Origin: Apus apus
Lineage: Eukaryota; Chordata; Aves; Apodiformes; Apodidae
Assembly: GCF_020740795.1 (NCBI RefSeq)
Contig: NC_067305.1
Coordinates: forward strand, 868,001-932,000
Reading direction: 5' to 3'
DNA: 64,000 nt
The notes beneath the pieces were generated by a model. The model ran no database searches and had not been told where the DNA came from. It saw only the letters and a list, made by a program, of their open reading frames with translations. Of the stretch, positions 30,743 to 41,988 are shown in pieces (the first letter of the stretch is position 1; each line of letters starts with the position of its first letter). The translations under genes were made by a program, and so were the position numbers.

Positions 30743-31323
30743 AAAAAAACAGTGATCACTATTGCACCCACAAGTTTATCTGGAGATGTAAATCCTACCA
30801 ACACCTCCCAAAGAGATGGATTTACTTGTGTTTTCTTAATTTCACAATAATTAAATCAGGCCAAACACAGGGATTAAGACATGGAAGCTTCAGGGCTACA
30901 GTGTCACCCCATGGCCAGGTGGGACAGGTTTCACCTTCCTTACCCATTTTCCCATTTCCTTAAGTGAGAACATACCATCACTAGGCAGGGCACGGCCACT
31001 GCCGTGCCCCTCAGTCCCCTCATGGCTCCTGTATATGAAGTATGTCCCCAGAAATGGCCTTTCTTCACCACTGCTCCAAAAGCCTCTTCCACTGTGGTAG
31101 GACCAATGATGGGGAAGCCCACAGACCTCTGCTCCTAGCAAGGCAATTCCTGCTCTCCATGGGCAGGCAGAGAGGAGTCCAACAGCCTCTGAGGCTCAGG
31201 GTCTGTAGATGGAGACGGCTGAAGATCTGGAAGCAGATGGTAGTCCCCAAGGACTAACCAGATGGGTTAGTAACAGGAGGGCAGGGTGGCCACAGCAGAC
31301 CCCTCTCAGAGGGACACACCTCC

Positions 31324-34300
31324 TCAGGACAGTTTGAGCTGGGACCCCTTACCCACCCAGAACCAGGGGTGGATTCGCTTCCCCGCAAACACAGCTCTTG
31401 GGAAAGTGAAAATCAGAGCCTGGCTCAGCACATCCACAAACAGCACCTGCCCCCCTGCATGGTCCAGACAGACCCGCACCCTCCGGGGGGCCGTGCTGGG
31501 GAGGACAGGGGTGGGAGATGGGGAAGTCAGAGCCTGGAACTTCTCCTTGTACTGCCCTACGGCCCAGATGCCCCCAGTGGGACTCATGTCAATTGGTCCC
31601 TTCCTCTTCACGGACTCCAGGGCCACCCCCACAGCCCAGGCAGACCCATAGCCCACCTCCACCTCCCAGCACGGCTTCCCCGAGTCAAATCCTTCACAGC
31701 CCAGCACACAAGGCCACGGGTCAAATTTCTTTGGGTTGTCAAGCTGGCTCTGCTGTGGGACTCCCTGAGCCACACATCTCCGATCTTCAGACACAACGAG
31801 CCGGGACTGAGCTGTGTCTGGATCCAGAGTCACACTCACTGCAAGAGACAAGATGGGTCAAGGAACGAGTGGTAGAGATCAGCCCTGGGAAGGGTTTCAC
31901 CATGCTGGGTCCATGTTTGGTCCTGGCTTGGGAGGAAATCTGGCAATACTATTCTTCCCAAAGGTGCCTAGCTCAAAATGGAGAGCTCTGAGCAAAGGCA
32001 CGTGAAGACTCAATGTCCTCCAAAACAAGAGCTGTGACCCTCCCAACCAGGGTTAAGTGGAGGAGGCTCCCCAGCAGAACTGACCTTTTGTGTACAGTCC
32101 CTGTGATTCCTCCACGCTCTCCTCTGTGTCAGTTGTCAAAGCATCTGAAAGAGAGATGGAGCCTAGAGGTCATCTGTGAGGTCTGGGTGACACCAGCTCT
32201 GGGAGGTGGTTCTAGAGACCAGCTCTAGGGACACTGCACCGTCCCTCCCCAGTGCCAGCACTGCTGACTCTGCTGGGTCTCCAGTGGAGGCAGGAAGAAG
32301 GAAACCTAAAGCAGCAGGAGCAAGAAAGAATTTGGGGCTACCTAGGACGAGATGGACATGGACATACTGCAGCATGTCTAGAGGGTCATCAAGATGGTTT
32401 GAGGAGTGTGGATCTTGGTTGTCAGAGGTTTAGAACGCAACTGGAGAAAACACAGCAGTCCCACCCAGTGGTACCTGCTCTGAGCAGAGGTTTGGACCAG
32501 ATGACCTCCAGAGGTCCCTTCCAGCCTCAATTACTCTGCATGATGCCAGGCTCAGCCAGTCATCTCAAGCACTTCTCTGGGGATAAGATTCCTCATTAAG
32601 AGGGCACAAGCTGAGAATCTTTTGGATGTATTTGGACATGTGGGACTTGCTCATGTCCCTGACCCACTTCCAGCCATGGAGCAGGTCTGGACCACAGATC
32701 TGGAGCAGAAAGGTGGGGTAGCAGCACAAAGGGGGTTGAAACAGGTTCACATTCATGCAGGCTCCATAGCTGATGATGTGAATTGACACTAATGTAGACT
32801 CTTCTTTTTGGGGAAAAATGAAAACAAAAGGAGATCAAGAGAGAGTGGGGAGGAAAGGGGTGATCAGGGGAGAGTGGGGTCAGTTCAGCTGTGACCCCTC
32901 TGCCATGACCCCCAGGGGACATGCTACACAAGGATCTTCTGCTTTTTCTCCCTTTGTACCTTGGGGTTTTCTTGCCACGGAAACTTTTCCTGAGCTGGTG
33001 TTGGGCTCCTTCATCCACTCATGGCTCAGCTGCTCCTTTTGCTGGAGTTTTATGCTCTCACACCTGAAGATACACAAGCCACAGCATTTAAACTCCTCCT
33101 TTAACTCACTCTCCTGTTAGTGCCAGTTGCTGACCACTTTCCAGCTGAACCAATACCTTCCAGAGAGTTCATTCCTATTTTCATTTTTGTTTTATGGTTG
33201 GTTTGTTTGGTTTTAATTTACATAAGAGCACCAGGTCTCACTGGCTAGGTCACTACTCTGTCCTGATGCTCAAACTGCCAATTAAATTTCTGTTATGAAC
33301 GATGGTCCTGGTGCCCCCAGTGACCCTGTGCCTTCAGAGCAAACTTGTGTCAGGTCCGAGTGCTGAAGCCCTGAGCCAAAGGCACTGTACCCTGGTCCCT
33401 GTGCCTTAGGGTCACCTTGCATCAATCATGGAGAAGCCAGCCAGGCTTGCAATTAGAGACCCTCCAAATGAAATGTCCTCCTCTGATACTTCCCCAGGGA
33501 TAGACTTCCTTGGTAGAGTCAGAGCAGTTCATCAGCCTCTGGAAAACTGGAATATGAACATCAATGGGGCATCCCTAGTATCTGAGATATCTAGCTGTGT
33601 CCTGGGGGCAGGACACAGCTTCTGCAAGCTTCTTGCTTCTGCAAGCCTGAACCAGCAGAGTGATGTAAAGGAGAAAGCAACACATACCTGCTCAAAACAT
33701 CCCCAGTGTCCTAGATGGGAGAAAGAGAGAGGCAGTTCAGTGCTACTTACCTGGCACACACCCTCCTCACATTCCCCTTACACAGCAAACAGACACAGCA
33801 GCAAGGCCAAATTAATAAGTCAATCGAGGTGAGGTAAGATTAGCTCAAGGCATGTTTCTGATTTGCTGGTGCCTCATGTGCTGTTTGCCAAGAGAGAACT
33901 GGTGTTTCAGCAGAACTCACCTGCAGGGACTCCTGTCCCAACAGCTGATGCTCCTTTTCCTTGATCAGGCCATCCAGATGAAAAATCTTCTTGGAGAATT
34001 TAGCAGCATTTTCTTTCAATCTTGTTTCAATCTGTTTCTCCAGCTCTCCCAGCTGAGCCAGCAGCAGGCACTCTTGTTCCACCAGGTACTGTCGCAGCTG
34101 CTTAAATTCAGGCACAATCTTCTGCTTCTGCAGCTTCACTTTTTCCTTCAGGAGCAGAAACAATCCTCTCAAGATGGGGTGGGACCATGGAAAGCGACAG
34201 GCAGCAACTAAAAGCAGCCATGGCTTTTACTTTCTGGTGTGGAGCATGGCTGGGATTCCTGGGTTGCTTTTCAGGCACCAACAGCTGGACATGCTTCAAT

Positions 34301-35744
34301 CCCCCAACTCCAAAGGCCAAGAATCAACCTTTCCTCACCCTCCCCAAACAAACTTCTTCCAGTAGCACTGTGCACCTACCAGACAGTCCTGGCAGACCCC
34401 CTGCTCCTTCTTTTTCTGTTCTTCCAGTTCTCCTTTCTCTCTCCTGAGGCTCTCCAGCTGGGACTCTATTTGCTCCTGGAAAAAGAGACCTCCTTCAGGA
34501 GCTGCCCACCACCCACCCCTACGCCTCGTGTCCATGAAGGAGTCTGTTCCCCGAGCTGGACAACGAGCAGCCTCTGGCTCAGGGTCAGTCTCTAGGCCTG
34601 TGGACCCAGGATGCTCACGGGGTTGTTCTGAGTGTGAAAAGATGAGGGAACATGCAGGGAAAGGGGACTGAGGAGGAACTGAGGAGGAACAAGCAGAAAT
34701 GGGTGTAAGAGGGACTGGTCACAGGTGAAATGGAGCTGGTCAGTGCTCTTGTCTGACCCAGCCCTGGTCACCGCAGCCTGTCCTACCTTCTCATTAAATC
34801 CTTCCATAGTTATCCTTCCACACGAGCTCTCTGTATCCTGTGGGTGCGAGTGCTGCAAGGACAAAGTGCCAGTTACTGGGGGCAGTGGCACCAGTGGATT
34901 TGGTGGCAGCTGCTGCAGTCAGAGGGGGGATGTGGGCACCTGGGGCTGTGTCCTCAGCTGCTGGAGCAGGTGGGTCAGCCACTGGGGCTGGGAGGGTGCA
35001 TGTCCCCAAAACCAGCTGCTGAGGACCAGTGCTAGTGATGTGAGAGAGGAGCTCAGCACCAGCAGCTGGAGGGGAACCACAACCCACCTGCCTGGGTAGA
35101 ATCCCTACGAGGCCAGATGCCAAAAATCAAAATAATATGAAAGACTGGTTACAGTCACTGGTTGGGCAGACAGAGCCACGCCGGAGGGGCCACCAGGGCA
35201 GGAGATTATTGCATCACATACATAAACGGCACAACACAGCGCTGAGGACAGTCCCCGTGCCCTTACGTTACACCGAGCCACGGAGCGTGGGGAAGGGGAA
35301 CGGCAGCAACGGGACCGCACTGGGCGGGAAGAGAAAAAAGCAGAGGGGGAGAACAGACCCCCCCGAGCCCTGCAGACCCGGCCGGGCCGCAACCCCCGCG
35401 CTCTCCAGCACCGCTCAGCGCCCGGCACAGCCCGGCCCCCCGGGGGCAGGGGGTGTCAGCCCGGCCCCCCGCCCTGGGGCTGCCGGGGCCTCACCTCGGG
35501 CCCCCCGGGCGGGCCCCCCCCGCCGCAGCCGCTCGGCGATGTTGCCCAGCGGGCGGTTGGGGCGGAGGCGGCGGCCGGGCAGGGGCTCCCGGCACTGCGG
35601 GCAGGACGGGGCGGCCCGCGCCCAGCACAGCGCGATGCAGCCGCGGCAGAAGTTGTGCCCGCAGCCCAGCATCACCGGGGCGCGGAACAGCTCCAGGCAG
35701 ATGGAGCAAGTCGCCTCCTCCCGGAGCTCCTCGACGGCCGCCAT
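31324..35744 (-). CDS. TRIM-family E3 ligase, RING - coiled coil - PRY-SPRY
   Basis: Exons in order: 35495-35744 (RING with C3HC4 spacing: [17 protein letters not shown]), 34380-34475 (96 nt, coil [20 protein letters not shown]), 33921-34145 (225 nt, coil with [15 protein letters not shown]), 33688-33710 (23 nt), 32960-33063 (104 nt, codes [10 protein letters not shown]), 32085-32144 (60 nt) and 31324-31838 ([31 protein letters not shown]). The 96- and 23-nt exon sizes are diagnostic of class IV TRIM genes such as TRIM7, 10, 27 and 39. The RING exon ends in phase 1 but the 96-nt exon needs phase 0, so an exon of 3n+2 nt remains unfound in 34476-35494; a 51- or 66-nt candidate ending at 34789 has the wrong phase alone. 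No B-box was seen. The protein is probably a cytosolic ubiquitin ligase of innate immunity. Not assigned to a named TRIM. Confidence 0.82.
32466..32541 (+). repeat. CR1 LINE 3' end remnant
   Basis: Only the last part of the CR1 3' region is clear ('ggtttggaccagatgacctc', 'aggtcccttccagcctc'). It lies in a TRIM intron. Confidence 0.65.
34476..35494 (-). other. TRIM intron 1, searched for a B-box exon
   Basis: Read in three - strand frames, this holds an Ala/Pro/Thr-rich open stretch (about 34880-35060) and a small acceptor-donor candidate at 34790-34840 coding TMEGFNEK. None shows the Cys/His spacing of a B-box. Confidence 0.45.
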
Positions 35745-35930
35745 GGCCGAGGCGGGGGCGGAACCGCGCGGGCCCTTTCGCTTTCGGTACCGGGAACGGC
35801 GGGAGGGAGGGAGGGAGGAGGAGGAGGAGGAGGCGCCGTCGAGACCCCGCAGGGCGGGACCCCGAGAGGCTCAGGGGCAGCCCCAGCTGCGGGACCCCGG
35901 GGGGAAGGAACAGCCCCCCAGCCCTTCCTT
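35300..35930. promoter_or_regulatory. CpG-rich promoter of the TRIM gene with ISRE-like motif
   Basis: A dense CpG region covers the RING exon and its upstream flank. On the - strand GAAAGCGAAA (35776-35785 on the + strand) stands about 32 bp upstream of the ATG and matches the GAAANNGAAA core bound by IRF/ISGF3 factors. It may also drive a divergent + strand transcript, for which I see no coding evidence. Confidence 0.55.
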
Positions 35931-38900
35931 CCTTTAAACTGAGGCGTGTGTGGGATCTGCTGTTTCGATCTGGTTGACTTTAACCCAGAAGAAGCCCTGC
36001 TGTCCTCACCCCCATCTGTTTTGAGCTCAGGCAGCTGGTTGGACGCAGCATCAGCAGCACTGAGAGTGTTTGCACGAATCAGTGCGCGTGGCTTTGATAG
36101 CTATTTTGTAGGGACTTGAAGATATTTACACATATTTCCTTGCCTCTTTAATCTGCCCCTTCCCCTGCCACTCAAATGCACGGCCCATGTGTCTGTGCAT
36201 GGGTGTCCCAGCAGACCAAGCAGGTGACTGAGCTGCTGAGCCAGAAGCCCTTCACTGCAAGGGTTTGTCACCTCTCCATTAAAGGCAGGGTAGGGACAAG
36301 AGCAAAACTCTCCCAGTGTTGCCCCAGGCAAGTATTTTCTGCATCACAGACTGAATTCTTTGTATGAACCCATAAAGGTGTGGAGGCCAGAGCCCTGTTG
36401 TGTCCCTGGACAACCACAAAGGAGTAAAGCCCTGCTGAGAGGCTGCAGGAGGTGGCACAGGCTCCCCCAGTGTGGCCCCTCTTGAGGCCAGTGCCCCCTT
36501 GCTGGGGTACGTGCCCAGCCCTGAACTCTAACATCTCCTCCTGTTCCTCCTCGTAGCTCAGTTTGCATCTGCAAGAAGAAATCCTGTGCACCCACCCCCA
36601 GCTGCTTTGGAGCTTTGCTTCTGAGCAGCCGTTTTTCTCTTGAAGCCTGTCCCACTCCCCAGCTGGGTTTGCAGTGCTGCGATCTGATCCCCCTGGTCCC
36701 CGTGGATTGAGGGGGGCTGCCCTCCTGCCTTTCCCCTTGGAGGGCTTGGCCCTCAGAGGTGACCTGGCTCTGGTGCCACGCTTGTCACTCCTGTGGGGCT
36801 GCCACGACAGGAGGGACAGGGCACAGGCACCAGGCCACCCAGGCAGGGCTGTGCAGATTGGAGATCTTCTGTCATCAGGCCCTCAGATGAGGGATTTCAC
36901 CTGCTTGGTTTGAAGTGGCATCAGAAATCAAGTCACCAAGCTGGAAGTGAAGGTGACAGGTCTGTGTCTGCCTGCTTTAGGGAAGAAAGCTCTTAAAAAT
37001 GAAGTGTTGACACACTTGGATGGCAGGGTCACTCCTGACAGTGAAGCTACTTGTGACTTCTAGGAAGGAGAGTCTGTTTTGGTGCCAGCCAGGACACCTC
37101 TGAGTTTGGTTTGTTTTTTTTTTACCCAAGAGAGTCCAGGGCAGAAGCATCCCAGAAATGAGCAGACCTGGGCATTTCTATTCTCTTTCTGCAGGATTAT
37201 ATGGTGGTAGGTAACACTGCAGCTGGAGATTGTGCCCTATTTCATGGTTTGTTTTTTTTTCCCTCTCACCTATTGTCCCTTTCTGTTTAAGACAAAAACT
37301 GAGAAGCACATGTGATCCTGAAATATAAGGACCCTCTTAGTTTGCTGCTGGCTTGGAATACGATGGGAAAACTTACTCTTCTCATTTGCCTTGTGCAAAA
37401 TCATTACAGTTCCTCATTGCTGTGGTTTCTGGAATTGGAGAGTAAATCTCAGATGCTGAAAACATGCACAACTCAGCCCAGTTTTAATGCGGAGGAGCTG
37501 GTGGGTACCCAGAGCCTCAGGCCCTGTGGAGAGGTCCCAGCCATCAGCACATCCCTGCAGAGTCCCAAAACAGGCCCTGAAATGCAAGTAGCCTCTTTGC
37601 AGCACAGAGCACCCTCCTTGTCATGGGAAACACCCCCAAGGACTTGTCCTGTGTGGTGAGGAACACCTCACTCAACCAAGAAAAGGAAATAGCTTTCTGA
37701 AAGCCGAGACCAGAGCAAAGCTGGTTTTCTCAACAGGTTGGTGCCCTGGATCCTCTTCACTGGAATTTTGTCTTTTGGAGGGTGCAAAAAGGTTTAACAG
37801 GTTCTTTTTTGCTGTGCCCAAAACCCATTTAAAAAAAAAAAAAAAAAAATAAAATCAACTCTTTGGCAGCTGAGTCGCATAATTGCAATATTTTGGTGAG
37901 AAATAAATGTAGCAATTTGATTCAGGACTGCACCATGAAGACACGGGAGTTTCAGTTCAGCTCTACTCTTGTGCAAGAGGTATCTGCATTCTTGTGCCAC
38001 TGCAGGCTGGAAGGCTTCAGGAACAGAGAGCTCCTTGAAAAGCAAGGCCAGACCAGTATGTGTCCCCTAAGGGGCATGTTTCATGGAGACAGCCTGAGCC
38101 AGTTGTCCCACAGCCCTGCGTGGCTGGTGTGTCGCCGCTGGGACGGAGCGCCGCTGCGGGGCCGCGCTGGAGGAGCCCAGGTTGGCTGGGGATGTGGAGG
38201 CCAGGGGGGAACACGAAGCTGGTGATCCCACTGGCACCAAGGTAGGGCCTGTCCTGGAAGCACCAAGCAGAGCAGGGTGTTGATCAGACCTATGTGAATC
38301 CTCCTTTTCCCCAGGGGAAAGGCTGCAGCAATGGGTGGTGGAGACAGCTCAACAAACAGGTCTTCCTGGGCGGTGTGAGATGCTTCACCCAAATCTTGCA
38401 CAGATTTTCTTCTGAGCACCTGTGAATGAAATCCATCCCTGTTAAAATGTATCTCCTTTTCCAATGGTGAGCCCTCTTTCTCTGGGTTTGCTGTTTCTTT
38501 TACACAATTCTGGATGCTGCTGCTTTTTCTTCTTCCCATCCTGGGCAGATTGCTGTGCTGCAGCACATTTTTATTTTCAAGGACTGGAGTGAGCCTTCTC
38601 CTCAGGAACATGAAACCCTCTTTTAAAACTTCTTTTAATATATATAAACCAGAGCTCTCTTGATTTCCCAGCTTGTCCAAGGTCTAACCCAAGGCTAAGG
38701 CCTTGTCCAGGGCCTTGGAAACCTGTTCAAACATTGGGTTTGCAATGTCTTGAGTGGCACTTTTAATATGCAACTGAACAATGCAGGTCCAGTGTCCACC
38801 CCATGGCCAAGGGCTCAGACAGGACTCCTCATCTCACCAGGGGATGATGGTTCCTGGGTGTTCTGAGGTGCTAGACCCAGTGCTGGGCAGGTGTCCTGCC

Positions 38901-39395
38901 CTGTGCTGCCCTGCAGCCCGAGCACTGGCCCTGGATGGCTCCCAGAGCCAGCAGCAGTGTGACCCAGGAGCCTGGATCAGCCTCTCCTGCCCCACACGCC
39001 ACAGCCTTGGAGACTGTGTTTGGAGACCTTGGATGAGAGCAGGGGCTGATGGTGAGAGCAGGGCCTGGCACAGACCCAGCACCTCCCAGCACCCTGGAGC
39101 CAAGGGCTGGGCCAGCCCTGCCAGCAGTGGGACAGCCCCTGGTCCTGGGGCAGCACCAGCAGCCAGAGCCTCTGGGATACTCTGGACAGCCCCACAGCCA
39201 CCGTGTGGAGAGGCCAAAAGGACTTTCTTGGCCCAAACATCACCTCCATGCTTGGCCCACACCAGGGAGCTTTCTCAGGCCTGCAGCAGTCCGGGAAGCC
39301 AGCTCCTGGGGCTTGCTATCAGGGGAGCAGCCTGGGCTCTTCAGGCCCTCCCACCTCCTTCAGTAACAACACGACAGGCTGAAGTTTGTCTCACT
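35931..39395. other. intergenic between TRIM and MARCHF2
   Basis: No recognised gene. There is a run of 19 A at 37831-37849 followed by TAAAA, and a 199-codon open frame on the - strand at 38081-38680 that I do not recognise. No CR1 copy was found here, unlike the surrounding sequence. Confidence 0.4.
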
Positions 39396-39401
39396 TTTAT
39401 T
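39396..39401 (-). promoter_or_regulatory. candidate polyadenylation signal of MARCHF2
   Basis: AATAAA on the - strand, about 2.6 kb past the MARCHF2 stop codon. If used, 39380-41988 is a long 3' UTR, which would fit the absence of CR1 copies there. Confidence 0.35.
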
Positions 39402-41679
39402 TACATAATTGCACAGCCCGTTTCCCCATGACACTGGAATGTGGGAGGTCACAGACACTGATTTCCCACATCCACGAGCTGAACGTCTCCTCCAGGAAGG
39501 AGAAGACCCCAAAAGTCACTATTGGGTTTTGCAGGGGCACAAGAAACAACTCCAATTATTGGCAACTATGATAAAGACAAGATGAGGGTGAAGCCATGGC
39601 TGCTCAGCAGCACAGGGCCAGGCCCCAGCTGCCCCCAGCCAGGGCTTTCACAGTTGCCTGTTTGGATCAACAGTGGGTTTCCAAACTGAAACACTGGCTC
39701 CATGAAGTCCTTACTAGGGGAAGGCAGGTGTGGGAGGGCACATCCTTTGTTACCTACCACAACTAGATGTGTTGCAAGACCAAGCTCCTGGGAGGCAGCC
39801 ACGGCTGGGAAGGTTAAACTAAACCCCCAAATTTTCCTTCACTGAGAATGTCCTGGTGACACAGGGTTTGCTGGGGAGGTGTTGAGGGATGGGGGAGGCA
39901 GGACAAGGCACAGAGCAGTGGCACAGGGCTCACTGCTGAGGGCAGGGGGGGCAGTGCCTGCGGGAAGCCCAGCAGCACCGCGGGGAAGCAGGACGTGCTG
40001 CGACCACAGCTGAGCTGGGCTAGAGAGGCCCCTCTGCACCACAAGGCTCCAGGAGCTCTGGGGGCTGAGTCCCTCCCACATGGCAGGGAAAAGGAAAGGT
40101 GTCCACGGGCACATTGCAGAAGGGAAGAGACAGGCAGGGTGGCTGGCAGAGAGAGGGGAGCCAAAATACACAGCGTGGCTGCAGCAGAAGATAATCACCT
40201 CATGATCAAACGAGATGCTCGTGCTCAGAAGAGAGACCAGGTCAGCCCAGTCCACAGCTGGGCAGAGAGAGGCTGCTGCAAGACGTGCTGGGCTAGCAAT
40301 GAGGTGCATGAGAACCCTGGGGCAGGAGATGAAGGACAGAACAGCCACAGGCCCCAGGGCTGGGAGACAGCACTGACCACTGCTGCTCATGCCACTGGTG
40401 ACTTCCAGCCTAGGGTCAGGGAACAGGGGACACAAAAGGAAAAGCATCCTGCCTTGCAGCTAGAGATAAGGATCGACACGTTGTGCTTTGAATTCAAGAA
40501 ATTACAGGTCTCGATCTAACAGGGATCAATCCACTTGATTGATCCACTTGGGTCCAGGGGGACACGCCGTGTGACTACCAGCACACGCTGCAGGGACACA
40601 GGTCCCTTGGAGTCCCCCTACCCCAAGTGTCCTTGGGGCCCACTCCACCCATGGACAGCACAGCACCAAGCGCAGGCATGGCCTGGCAGGGTGGGGAGGC
40701 AGCAGAGAGGCAAGGACTACAGCCAAACTCAGACTGGGCACTCCAAGACAGGGGTTCATTAGCTGGATGTGCTGGAGGATGAAGGATGAAGGAGGAGGAA
40801 TGCAGCCCCACAGGAGAAAGGGCCCAGAACCTGTTCTCTGGGAACCAGTGAACTTGGGGTGTTTCACTAGAAGACACCTAACAGGCAGCGTGTTCAGGGA
40901 TGAACCAAATCACAGCAGCTCCTCCAGCTGCTGCCAAGGAATGTGCAAATAAGGCGCAGAGACAGCCCAGGCCTCCTGTGCTGGGCACGGCCTGTCCCCC
41001 CAGGGGTGTCTGCGACGGACACTACGAGAGGTCCAGCCTCAGGATGGGGAAAGGTATCAGCAAACAGAGACTCCAACTCTCACCTTTTGGGGTCAGGAAA
41101 GTTCCTTTCTGAATCTTTTAAAAGCAAAAGGCAATGGTGGGTTTAGCCAGTATGAGCCATCACTGCCCACCCTCAGATCCTCCATCTACCTTTGCCAGAC
41201 ATGCCAGGAGCTGAGTGCATCCGAGTCCTGGGGACAAGCCAGGATCTGCAAGGAAAGCATTTTATGAGATCACGTCTGCACAGGAAAAGATTTTCTCATT
41301 TTGAAACTTCTTTTGAAATTCTCAAAATTACAGTACTTCACAATACAAAATATCTCCATTCAGTATTACATAATTTTACTCCTTCTGGGATTATAATAAT
41401 TATTAAAACCACACAACTTTCTAGAAAGGACAGAAACACCACAGAAGAGACCAAAAACTAATGGAAGAGGCTGCTGCAGTATTATCAAAACCAATTTAGT
41501 GCAAAGAAGGGGACTTTCAAGAACAGCCAACAAAAAGTGTTCTTTTGGAGAAAAGGCATAGATTTAACCTCTGAATGAGATCAGGCTGCCAGCTTCTATA
41601 CTGAAGCTTAGAACATCAAAACAAAAGGACTGAAACACAATACACATGGCCATTAAAAAATAATATTATATATAGATAG

Positions 41680-41683
<4 letters not shown>

Positions 41684-41710
<27 letters not shown>
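41684..41710. repeat. AT dinucleotide microsatellite
   Basis: A pure alternating A/T run of 27 bp inside a longer A/T-rich stretch (41660-41711), just downstream of the MARCHF2 stop and so probably in its 3' UTR. Confidence 0.9.
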
Positions 41711-41988
41711 GGAAGATATTTTCCAAGTATGGTATTTAGTTAGAGGGAAGTGTCCCTGCAGACAGGTGTGTTCTGCCGTCTGGCTCTTTTGGGCCATTTC
41801 ACATGACGAACGTTGATTATCTGTCCACTTGCCATAGCATAAAGCACGTGCTGACCACCAAGTCCTTCGGGGTGGGACGATTGCTTCAGCGCCACCAGGG
41901 CCACGTTCCCTGCGCACGCAGGGACACCCGGTCCCCTCTGCTTCTGCCCTGGCCCCGCAGCCACGGGGTGCAGCAGCCCAGGGATGGC

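Noticed and set aside
34790-34855. Small exon candidate bridging TRIM RING and coil exons
   Set aside because: The acceptor and donor look usable, but its phase (0 to 0) cannot follow the phase-1 RING exon without another exon, so it was left out of the model.
35137-35937. 266-codon open frame on the + strand opposite the RING exon
   Set aside because: A shadow of CpG-island composition antisense to the TRIM RING exon; Arg/Pro/Gly-rich with no motif.
38781-39431. 216-codon open frame on the + strand with an immunoglobulin-like Cys pattern
   Set aside because: No Ig core Trp or D-x-G-x-Y-x-C motif; Ala/Pro/Ser composition and overlapping frames on both strands.
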